DNA of 44,062 nucleotides from Ophiostoma sp. CBS 140.51 (Eukaryota; Ascomycota; Sordariomycetes; Ophiostomatales; Ophiostomataceae). The stretch lies in the NCBI GenBank assembly GCA_029298735.1, contig JANSLP010000269.1, positions 1 through 44,062 on the forward strand, in the 5' to 3' direction. The translations under genes were made by a program, and so were the position numbers. The notes beneath the pieces are model-generated. The model was not told the origin of the DNA. It was given only the letters and a program-made list of their open reading frames with translations, and did no database searches. Positions within the stretch are counted from its first letter, which is position 1, and each line of letters begins with the position of its first letter. This document shows positions 30,201-38,912 of this stretch, piece after piece.

Positions 30201-31565
30201 TCACATGCCGCCGCGGCCGCCAGAAACCTGACAAGATCATTAGCCATTATTAATAGAAATGCAGCAACAACGCACGAGGTAAGGTGAATCAAACATGCAC
30301 ATGTGGTGAAATGCAGAAATCAATAGAATGCACGTCCATGTAACGCCACGAGGGACTATCCTGAGCACAATGGCAATGCAGCGACGTGAACAAAGAGGAG
30401 ACACTTACCATGATTGTCTGTTGAGGAGAAGACGGGAAGAAAGAAGAAGAAGCCATCGTCAGTATTTATGCGACACAAGAAGAGAAGAAGAAAGAAGAAT
30501 ATACGAATTGACGAATAAGGAAGCAAAGAGGAAAAGCAAACGCGAGAAGGGAAAACGACTTGAACGGCCCATCAACCCATCCCCCACGCACCACCCATGA
30601 GCCACGTGTGGCATGTTGTGTGGGAGAGCACACAGCAGGTCGTGCGTGATGGATGCCGTCTGATGCCTGCCAACTCCCTTTCTCTTCTTTGTTGGACTCA
30701 CCTGACCAGTCATGTACGAAAACAGCGGCGAGACCACGCCCAGCACGGCCCGCGCTGCATCCGTCGGCGTGCCGATGCGTCGCAAGGGTATGTCACCAAC
30801 CCATTTCTCCTCTTCGTCGTACCCGCCGTGGAAGCCGACAGCGTGTTTCTCGCCGTCAGGCCGCACGATATATTGTCCGCTCGGTGCTTGCGTCAAACGC
30901 GTCTTGATGGCGCCAAAGGCGACCGTGTTGGCCCGCACGCCGTACTCGGGCCCCCATTCTTGGGCTACCGTTTTTGTCAAGCCAACCAGACCAGCTTTTG
31001 CCAAAGCATAGCTGGCCTGCCCGGCGTTGCCGTAAATGCCCGACGTCGACGAGATGTTGACAATGTTGCGCGGCTCGCCGTCCTTGACCATGAAATACGG
31101 CGCGGCCTCACGGATCAGCTTGAACGGTGCCGTGTTGTGCAGCGAAATGATGGTCTCCCACTGCTTGTCGTGGATCTTGTCAATGGAGTCGTCCCACGCA
31201 TAGCCAGCATTGTTGACAATAATATGAATCTTGCCGTCGCCAAACTCTGCCGCCTGCTTCACGAGACTGGCGATGCTCTCCTTGTTGGTAATGTCACCGC
31301 CGACAGCCAGGGCTACACCGCCATCGGCCACAATCGCCTTGGCGGTGGCTGCGGCCTTGTCACCATCAATGTCGGCAATCACCACCTTGCAGCCTTCGCG
31401 GGAGAAGAGCAGTGCCGTCTCGGCGCCAATGCCCTGTGCAGCGCCCGTGATGATTGCCGTTTGGCCTAAATACAGTTAGCGGGTGGTGTTGAGCAATATT
31501 GTGTCGACATTTGATACCATACCGGCCAGCATCCCCTGGGGAAAATTTAGTTTTGGTGCAAACAT
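30201..31565 (-). CDS. short-chain dehydrogenase/reductase 1 (with 9-nt micro-exon)
   Basis: A classical NAD(P)-dependent SDR, interconverting an alcohol and a ketone. Four exons give 280 residues: 31565-31523, 31465-30702, a 9-nt micro-exon 30417-30409 and 30227-30201. The start yields M-F-A-P-K-L, then T-G-A-A-Q-G-I-G (cofactor), D-I-D for the adenine ribose, N-N-A-G-Y, S-S-T-S-G with the catalytic Ser, and Y-A-L-A-K with the Tyr and Lys. The C-terminus is S-Y-M-T-G-Q joined to T-I-M (micro-exon) joined to V-S-G-G-R-G-G-M, which matches the family ending T-G-Q-T-I-M-V-T-G-G. The introns are 57, 284 and 181 nt. Without the last two splices a longer unrelated tail would be read. It is divergent from BVMO 2, which would accept a ketone produced by this enzyme (inference). 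Confidence 0.88.
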
Positions 31566-32412
31566 GTTGCTTGACTGTGAATGGTTGTGGCTGTTTACAG
31601 TGTGTTGTTCGCCGTGTTTGTTTGTTTCTTGTTAATGGTATGACTATATTATGCTCCTGTGTTATCGTCCTTTGTGTTTGTCAACTGCTCTCATCTTCCC
31701 TTCTTTGATATCCTCACGATATCAGCCTTTCACGCGGCCCCGATGTTTCCGTTGCTGTTATCGGCAAACACCGAATCGGTCACGGAACAGCGGAGAAATA
31801 TGTCTGTCGGAAGAAGCAACGCGGCGGGACTTGTCGTTGTCATACGGTCTCTTCATATCCATAATATGACACGTTTCATCTACAAATCCACGCCCATGAT
31901 GCCACTCGTGGTCTGTTTGACGGACGTCTCACCCGGACAGGATCGACACCAAACAAATCTCCAAAACACACAGCAAAAACCTCGGACCGTGGCTGAATTT
32001 CTACACTTAATCTACCTTCGGGTATGAAATCCGAGCTAAAGATGTCGTCCAAGAAAACGGGGAAGCTGCACCCCAACTGTGCATTTAGCAACTTGCTGGT
32101 CCAAGTCGGGGTGGTTTTGTCGTGATCGGCTATTCCTTAGTCTCTCTCCGCTTTGCACCTGTAGTCCGCCAATGTCCTCCGACTAGATCCTGTTTTTCCG
32201 TAAAGCAAGGCATGACCGATCAAAGCACTCCTATTTGGGCAGTTGATTTAAGTAATGATAGACTGTCTTGAGGAGAGGTCTTGTGTTGAGGGATGGAAGA
32301 TGGAGTCAAGACGACTTTCACGAAATTAAAATAAATTGTGAAAGAGAACAAGTCATCACCACGACACCACGACAACACCGCTCAGGCGATACACACAACT
32401 CAACAAGTCACA
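31566..32412. other. divergent promoter region of SDR 1 and BVMO 2
   Basis: An 847-bp bidirectional promoter carrying TCGG-CAAACA-CCGA at 31761-31774. A wider TCGG-N9-CCGA element lies near 32015. No gene is seen. Confidence 0.55.
31761..31774. promoter_or_regulatory. TCGG-N6-CCGA inverted repeat between SDR 1 and BVMO 2
   Basis: A perfect inverted repeat with spacer CAAACA, about 195 bp before the SDR 1 start and 640 bp before the BVMO 2 start. It is the same site type as at 3599, 12699, 24300 and 24498. Confidence 0.55.
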
Positions 32413-34165
32413 ATGTCGTCAACTAGCGCCAACGGTGCCGTCAACGGCGTGGCCAACGGCACCAACGGTACCAACGGAACAGCCGCCCAAGAAGTCGACG
32501 TTCTCATCATCGGTGCTGGATTTGGCGGCTGCTATAGTCTCTACCGACTACGTCAGCAGGGCTTCAAGACACATCTCTTTGAGGCCGGATCCTACCTTGG
32601 CGGCGTGTGGTAAGACTCCCAACACTCCCATTCTGAAAAATAAACACACAAACAATCTAACAAGACAAAGGCAAAATAACACTTATCCCGGAGCGCGTGT
32701 CGATTCGGAGATCCCTTACTATCAGTACTCGATGCCTGAAGTGTGGCGCAAGTGGAACTTTTCTGAACGCTTCCCCTCTGGCCAGGAGCTCAAGGCCTAC
32801 TTCAAGCACGTGGATGAGACTCTTGATCTGTCCAAAGACATATCCTTCAATGCCACCGTCGCCGATGTGCAGTATGACAGCACCACGGCCAAGTGGACAG
32901 TCAAGACGGAGAGCGGTGCCACGGCCGTCTGCCGCTTTCTCATTTGTGCGACTGGCTCCTCCTTCAAGCCGCATTTCCCCGCCTTCAAAAACCTGGACAA
33001 GTACAAGGGCGAGCTCATCCACTCGACGCGCTGGCCCAACGATGCCGACGCCAGCATCACCAAGGGCAAGCGCGTGGCCATTATCGGCTCGGGCGCCACG
33101 GCCGTGCAGTGCACCCAGGAGATTGCCAAGCAGGCGCAGCACCTGACTGTGTACGTCCGCACGGCCAGCATTTCACTTCCCATGTTCCAGCGGCCATTGT
33201 CCGAGTTTGAGCAGCGCGTCAACAAGTCCATTTACAGCGGCCTGCTGGCACGCTGCCGGGCGACCAAGTCTGGTCTTGGCTATGACCCGCGGCCCGGGTC
33301 GACATGGGACCTGATAGACGCCGAGCGGGAAGAACTGTGGGAAGAGTTGTGGGCACGGGGCGGATTCAATTTCAACCAGGCCAACCACCGCGACTTTTTG
33401 GTTGACAAGAAGGCCGGCGAGATGATGTATGCGTTCTGGGCCAAGAAGACGCGCCCGCGGGTCAAGAATCCGGCCAAGGCGGCATTTCTTGTACCTGAGA
33501 AACCGCCATTTGCCTTCGGTACCAAGCGCAGCAGTCTCGAGCAGGACTACTATGAGTGCATTGACCAGGACAATGTGGACGTGGTCGACCTCAAAGCCAA
33601 CGCCATCCAGGAGTTTTCTGAAGGAGGCATAATCACGGCCGACGGCAACGAGCGCCCCTTCGACATTGTCGTCATGGCCACGGGCTTTGATGCCATGACG
33701 GGCAGTCTGACCAACATGAACATTAAGGGCAACGACGGCGTCACCTTCGAGGAACGCTGGAAGGACGGCGTGTTTACGCACCTGGGCATGTGTAGCAGCG
33801 GCTGTCCCAACCTATTCATGGTCTATGGTCCGCAGGCACCCACGGCTTTTACGAACGGCCCCGTGTTTATTGAGGTGCAGGTGGACATCATTGTCGATTT
33901 TTTGAAGAAGCTGCGCAGCGAGAACATTGTCTCCATCGAGGCCCAGCGGCCGGCCGAGGAGAAGTGGAAGCAGGCCATCCAGGACGCCAACGACAAGACG
34001 CTGCTACCGCTCACGGATAGTTGGTATATGGGCGCAAATGTTCCTGGAAAGAAGCGGGAGCAGCTAAACTATCTCGGTGGTATTCAGCAGTACGAAGTCG
34101 AGTGCCGTACTGCACTAGAGACTCTAGAGGGCTTTACTATAGTCCGTGGTGAGGCCAGCAAGTAG
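32413..34165 (+). CDS. Baeyer-Villiger-type flavin monooxygenase 2
   Basis: An FAD/NADPH Baeyer-Villiger monooxygenase converting a ketone, probably cyclic, to a lactone or ester. Two exons, 32413-32609 and 32671-34165, with a 61-nt intron splitting the Trp codon of G-G-V-W, give 563 residues. The ATG at 32413 is preferred to an upstream in-frame one because of its C-A-C-A-A context; the N-terminus is a flexible Asn/Gly-rich leader. Motifs are I-G-A-G-F-G-G (FAD), Y-P-G-A-R-V-D-S-E, the complete family fingerprint Y-K-G-E-L-I-H-S-T-R-W-P, G-S-G-A-T-A (NADPH) and A-T-G-F-D-A-M-T-G. It lies between two SDR genes and shares a promoter with SDR 1. The dehydrogenase plus monooxygenase grouping resembles bacterial alicyclic-alcohol pathways. 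Substrate unknown. Confidence 0.95.
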
Positions 34166-34490
34166 ATAGATAGATAGTATCTTATCTCAATATGTAGCTG
34201 TGGTGGATTAGATGTACGTACTCTAGTGTTTTCTACTTTTACAATAAAATCAGGAAAGTCAAGATCAATTATATGAGTTTCTTCTGCTCGTCTCCTCCTC
34301 CTCAGTACCAGCATTTCTTATGTGAGACTTATCAATGGTTGGCATATAGCTCTTACGGTTATTTGACGTTCTTCTACTACTATGAAGCCATTCACTATTT
34401 AAATACTGAAGCACGATGTCACCTGGAAGACAAGAACACACTAACCAATGGTTTCTGTTCATTAACATTCAATTCCATTACCGATACGTC
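34166..34490. other. convergent intergenic region between BVMO 2 and SDR 2
   Basis: 325 AT-rich bases including a short GATA repeat just after the stop of BVMO 2 (about 34165-34180). No gene is seen. Confidence 0.5.
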
Positions 34491-35405
34491 TCACGCCAAA
34501 TCGACAATGCTCTGCGCTGTGGCCAACACCGTCTTCTGCCAGTCCTTCATAAAGTCGCCGTCCTGGTAGTCGTCGTGTTCCAAATCAACATAACCCTGTG
34601 GTGCCTCTTCGCGCGGCACAATGCCAAGGGAGCGGCCATGGATGGACGGATCAGAAGCAATGTTGAGCATGGCGCGGGCACAGTCGTCGACAGTGGCAAA
34701 CTTGACGCCCTTGCCCTCGAGGTAGTCGATAATTTTGGCCGATAGAATCGGCGTGCGCACGTACCACGGCGCCACAAAGTTGACCCTAATGTTCTCACGA
34801 TGGGATGTCCGCCGCAGATTGCGGAAGAGACCCCGGGCGCCCCATTTGGATATGTTGTACTGGGGTGACCCGGGCTGGTCGGCATAGGCGGCAATGCTGC
34901 CCTTGATGATGAGGCAACGGTCGTGGTCGGTGTCAACGGGCTGCCGCCGAAAGTAGTGCATGGCCAGCTTCGCCGTGTAGATTGTGCCATAAAGATTAAC
35001 GTCGACCGTTCTCAGATTGGGCTTGACAGGTGGGCCAGCCGGGTCGTCGAGCGTATAAATGTCGTCGGCGCCAATGGTGCCTGCATTGGAAATGACGACA
35101 TCGACGCTGTGCCGGGGCGAGGCTTCGACGGCCTTTTCAAAGGCAGCCACGAGATCTTCCCACTTGCGCACGTCACACTGCACAAACATGGCGTTGGGTG
35201 CCAGGTCGGCCTCGGCGGACGCGCCAGCCTGTGGATTGAAGTCAACAATCGTCACAAACGCGCCGGCCTTGACAAACGCTTGAGCGTAGGCCAGGCCGAG
35301 GCCACTGGCACCGCCCGTGATTAGCACCGACTTGCCCGACAGGCTCGAGAGGTTGAGCTCAGAGGGGATGGCGACCGGACGGTCCTCGTATTCTTGGACA
35401 GACAT
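34491..35405 (-). CDS. short-chain dehydrogenase/reductase 2
   Basis: A classical SDR of the 15-hydroxyprostaglandin dehydrogenase-like kind, acting on an alcohol or ketone with NAD(H) likely, since Asp follows the second beta strand (I-V-D-F). A single exon; the ATG at 35405 gives 304 residues, whereas an in-frame ATG at 35465 would add 20 basic residues without pattern. Motifs are T-G-G-A-S-G-L-G (cofactor), C-D-V-R, S-N-A-G-T, the Ser in K-G-S-I-A-A-Y and Y-N-I-S-K with the catalytic Tyr and Lys. The tail is acidic. It is convergent with BVMO 2 and divergent from the HSL-type hydrolase. It is not closely similar to SDR 1, so the two probably handle different steps. Confidence 0.93.
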   Translation of the reverse strand: MSVQEYEDRPVAIPSELNLSSLSGKSVLITGGASGLGLAYAQAFVKAGAFVTIVDFNPQAGASAEADLAPNAMFVQCDVRKWEDLVAAFEKAVEASPRHSVDVVISNAGTIGADDIYTLDDPAGPPVKPNLRTVDVNLYGTIYTAKLAMHYFRRQPVDTDHDRCLIIKGSIAAYADQPGSPQYNISKWGARGLFRNLRRTSHRENIRVNFVAPWYVRTPILSAKIIDYLEGKGVKFATVDDCARAMLNIASDPSIHGRSLGIVPREEAPQGYVDLEHDDYQDGDFMKDWQKTVLATAQSIVDLA

Positions 35406-36217
35406 TGTGAGTGGTGTGTATCGTGATGTATCGTGAGTAATTTCAGTGGTACGTTTCCGTGTCAATCTCCGTGGTGATCTGCTACGGTCGTGATTTGATG
35501 TATGGCCTCAATTTGCAGAGCAAAGTGTATTGTCTTGATAATATAGGCGTGAATATGTCAATGCGGTCGTCACAGTACAGCTCCCCTTGTTAGCCTGGTC
35601 CCCATGTAGTCCCAAGCGCAAGCAATTCGCCGGTTTACATTCACTTACTCGTTGCTGCTTCTCCGCATTTGCTGCTGTGGAAATAGGTGCCGCTTGTATC
35701 ATAGCTGGGCTTCTCCGCACATATCTGCAGCTAAATGTACCTCATTGCGACCCCCACACGCCCCCGGCGAAGGCCGATGCTTTTCCGAATTTTTGAGCTT
35801 GCGAGCTTATGACGTGCCTGCCATCTTCCGGTCGCAGTCAGTGCATGTTTCCTCGGCGTCATGTACTCGTTTCGACAGTAGCCATGGCTTGTCTTGGCTG
35901 CACATAATTTTGGCGGCATAGAATGGTCTCTTGTCTAATGACACAACCGCGCTAATTCCACATTGGCATGTGCAGTGCATTGTGGAGATGCAAGCTGCAG
36001 AGACAGCCCCAAGCAAACAAGCTTGAGCAAACGGGCAAGCTTTCAAACGAGAGGCTCGTAGAAATATCGTTTCTGTGGGGTGGCGCTGGTTGATTTTCAA
36101 ACAGATTAGCCCATCTTTGAAATGTTGCCCTGTGTCTTTCGTTGTTTGTTTTCCTGTGTTGTCCCTCTTCTCTTATTCTATCTTTACTTCGTACTGGGAT
36201 AGTTCTACGACACCAAC
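35406..36217. other. divergent promoter region of SDR 2 and the HSL-type hydrolase
   Basis: 812 bp without a gene. A near-match to the shared site, CCGG-CGAAGG-CCGA, lies at 35764-35777. The last 80 bases before 36218 are T/C-rich, a normal fungal leader. Confidence 0.5.
35764..35777. promoter_or_regulatory. imperfect TCGG-N6-CCGA-like site (CCGG-CGAAGG-CCGA)
   Basis: One mismatch in the left arm (C for T); the CGG-N6-CCG core is intact and the spacer differs by one base from that at 24300. It is 360 bp before SDR 2 and 440 bp before the hydrolase. Confidence 0.4.
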
Positions 36218-37527
36218 ATGTCCACACCCACGCGATACACCCACCTGTCCGAGCCGGACCCGGCCTGGCTGGCGGTGGCCGAGGCCCATGCCCCGCTGGA
36301 TGCCCTGGCCGCCAAGATGTACAGCCTGCCCATCAGCGAGTTCCGCAAGGTGCCCTACAAGCCCGGTCCTCTGCCGGACAATGTCCCCAAGCCGGGGGTT
36401 GACATTACAATCAGGACAGACAAGGTCGTGGTGAGAGACGGCACCTCGATTGGCGTCCGCATCTATGAACCTTTACAGAGACATGATGGACAAACCCTCT
36501 TCTTTAATGTCCACGGCGGCGGCTGGACGGTGGGTACGCCCGAGACGGAAGAGGCACAGAACCGGATGGTGGCGGCGGGCACCGATTGTGTGGTGGTCAG
36601 TGTGGACTACCGCCTGGCCCCCGAGTTTCCGTTTCCCTATGCCGTGCACGACTCTATGGACGCGCTATTGTGGGTGAGTTGAGTCCTTTTGTCGAGAAAT
36701 CATTGATAATGGACAGAAAGTACTCACAGACAGTGTATCGATCAAGCTGTCGACCTGGGCATTGACCCGCACAAGATTGTCCTCGGTGGTGGAAGTGCAG
36801 GAGCAAATATTGTATGTTTTTCTGTTATCCACTTTGTCCATTCAGTCATGCTCATCCCCTCCAGTGTGCCGCTTTGTCACTCATTTGTCGCGACACGGGC
36901 ATCCAGGGTACCATCATTGGGCAGGTTCTCAATATTCCAGTGACATGCCATCCAGCTCATTTCCCCGCCGACCAGTACGAGTACCGTTCATACGAGCAGA
37001 ACAAGGAGGTACCGCTGGTCGATGCTGCACGCATGCACCTCTACTGGTACTTCTACGTGCCCAACCCCGAGATTGACGGGTCGAATCCGCTCGTCAGTCC
37101 ATTGTTGGCCGAGTCTCTGGCCAACCTGCCTCCAGCACGTGAGTTTTGAGACATGACGGCATAGAAGACGACAGATAACGTAATTGACAGCTAACGCAAT
37201 ACACAAACAGTTGTTCAGGTCGCGGGGATGGATCCACTGAGAGACGAGGGACTGGCCTTTGCCCAAGCACTGGAGAAGAGCGGGTAAGTCCTCTTTCTTC
37301 GTCCTATCACCATCTTGCTCAACTCTGACAACAACAGCGTCAATACGACCGTCAAGATCTACCCGGGCATGCCGCATGCCTTTTACGTCTATCCCAACCT
37401 CACGCCGTCAGCAGACTACTTTGAGACAACCGTTCAGTGGATTAGAGATTTTACAAGGAGACAAGGAGACAAAGAACAAGGAGACAAATTGACACGAGCA
37501 CACATTAGAAATACTGAGAAAGAGTGA
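36218..37527 (+). CDS. HSL-type (family IV) alpha/beta hydrolase
   Basis: A hormone-sensitive-lipase-like esterase or lactonase. Five exons, 36218-36673, 36734-36811, 36865-37138, 37211-37283 and 37338-37527, with introns of 60, 53, 72 and 54 nt, give 356 residues. The oxyanion motif is H-G-G-G-W near residue 101, V-D-Y-R-L-A-P-E follows, and the nucleophile elbow is G-G-G-S-A-G-A. The acid is in G-M-D-P-L-R-D-E and the His in G-M-P-H-A-F. The conserved fold ends near W-I-R-D-F; the last 20 residues (with G-D-K-E-Q-G-D-K) are encoded by a purine-rich repeat and extend beyond the usual C-terminus. No signal peptide is seen, so an intracellular enzyme. It is a good candidate to open a lactone from BVMO 2, but that is inference. 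Confidence 0.92.
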
Positions 37528-37735
37528 GAGATAATGAGATTACGAGAAGAAAGAACTACGAGAAAAGAAATGAGAAGAGAAGAGCCGAGAAAAAAGCATC
37601 TGAGAAGAAAGACCTAAGAAGAAAAGAAAGAACTGTGAAGAAAAGTGCAAAGAAGCAACCAAGAGACTCAAGAACAAGCAAGGAAAAAAGACCAACGAGA
37701 AGGAGACATCTGCCTGTGACTTTATAAAATGCGTA
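37445..37735. repeat. purine-rich tract over and after the hydrolase 3' end
   Basis: About 290 bases composed almost only of A and G on the plus strand, built from imperfect AGAAAAG/GAGACAA-like units. It encodes the tail of the HSL-type hydrolase, contains its stop and continues well beyond. The long Leu/Phe/Ser-rich frames on the opposite strand are products of this composition. Confidence 0.7.
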
Positions 37736-37900
37736 CAGGGAAGCCGAGCTCGTTCTCGATGTCCTCAAGGAAGAGCCTCGACAGCAGAGTGCTTGTCCTA
37801 GAGCAGAGACCAAGGTGATACCATAGATCTGAAAAAGCTTTGTGAAGTCGAAGTCTGTCTGGATCTGAGGAACAAAAATGACAAAAGAAGGAGAAGAAAA

Positions 37901-37942
37901 GAGAAAAGAGAAAAGAGAAAAGAGAAAAGAGAAAAGAGAAAA
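37901..37942. repeat. GAGAAAA heptamer, six perfect tandem copies
   Basis: Six uninterrupted copies of the 7-bp unit, flanked by degenerate copies on both sides. A simple-sequence repeat likely to vary in length between strains. Confidence 0.9.
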
Positions 37943-37987
37943 GAAACTCCAGAGGTCTCCTCGCAGGTCTTATATAACCAGGAAAGG

Positions 37988-38288
37988 CGCGATTCGTCGT
38001 CGAGGCGTAGTGAATTGAGAAAAAGTGTGAAAAGAGTTGAGAAGAGAGAAGGGCGAGAAAAGGGAGAAACGGGGTGGGAAAAGTGAAAGGTTCGCAGGTG
38101 AATGGTAAACAAACAAAGATAGCAAGAACGTAGAAGGCAGGCACGTTTGTGTATTTCGTACGTGAAGAGGGAAGGAGCGATGTGTGTAAGTTGAAAAAGT
38201 GGGGCGGATTTGTCTGGACGACACATCTTCAGTGAATGTTGGTGATGGATGCGAGATGCACGCGATTCATCGTCATGGCGTAGGGAAT
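37988..38288. repeat. 28-bp direct repeat pair (37988-38015 and 38261-38288)
   Basis: The two copies, starting CGCGATTC and ending with GAAT, match at 24 of 28 positions by my count and lie 273 bp apart. Non-coding. Confidence 0.65.
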
Positions 38289-38357
38289 GCATCTATCTCG
38301 CCAGAGGTGAATGCATCCATCTAGCCAGAAATACATGTGTATCCAGCCAGACGTGAA
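38288..38357. repeat. degenerate tandem repeat of about 24 bp, three units
   Basis: Units begin TGCATCTATC, TGCATCCATC and TGTATCCAGC, and each contains G-C-C-A-G-A; lengths are about 24, 26 and 20. It directly follows the second copy of the 28-bp repeat. Confidence 0.6.
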
Positions 38358-38912
38358 CAATCCTGCCTCCATAGCCATGTCAGAGTGAATGTTCCCATCT
38401 TTCCTTTTTCCTGGGTTTATTAAAATCGATTTATCGAAGCGATTCATCTTCTGCTTCACGTGATCAGGCTCTGGCCCGGGAAAGGTTCAGGCCTACCCCC
38501 ATGCTTTCAGCCCGCCATGATACAGCTGCCAAGTCAAGGCACATTCTAAGAAAGACGGCATCATGGGATCACGTATACACGGTGCCAGAGAGTTTACGGC
38601 TCACCAGCATCACAGACTTGACATGAAGAAGATAGACATCTACTCATCACGATGGCGGCAAGGTTATATGGAAAGCGTGTTATGGGAGGAAGATGACAAA
38701 AAACGACATCAATTATCAAGATCTCAAAAGAACGGCATAAGGTATACAACAAATCAACGAAATCAACGAGTGTCCCATGGCAAGTGACAAAAGACAAACC
38801 CATAAATAATAGCACCCAAACGCCCCAAACACCCATAAAATGCGTAGCCCAAACCAAGCCGTACCAAAGCCATTTCCTCTTCCAGCTCATCTCGTTGCTT
38901 GTCCTCGTCGCC

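Larger units (their letters stand above)
37528..38912. other. repeat-rich intergenic region at the right border of the enzyme block
   Basis: About 1.4 kb between the hydrolase and the RING gene. It contains purine-rich tracts, a perfect 7-bp repeat (37901-37942), a 28-bp direct repeat pair and a roughly 24-bp tandem repeat. Minus-strand frames here (to about 495 nt) are low-complexity and not considered genes. Confidence 0.55.

Noticed and set aside
30459..30701. Long C-terminal tail of SDR 1 if its second intron is not removed
   Set aside because: It replaces the conserved SDR C-terminus with unrelated sequence; splicing to the micro-exon restores the family ending.
33173..33781. 202-codon minus-strand frame
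   Set aside because: Antisense to BVMO 2 with no pattern.
37556..38292. Minus-strand frames rich in Leu, Phe and Ser
   Set aside because: They are the complement of purine-rich simple repeats and have no family pattern.
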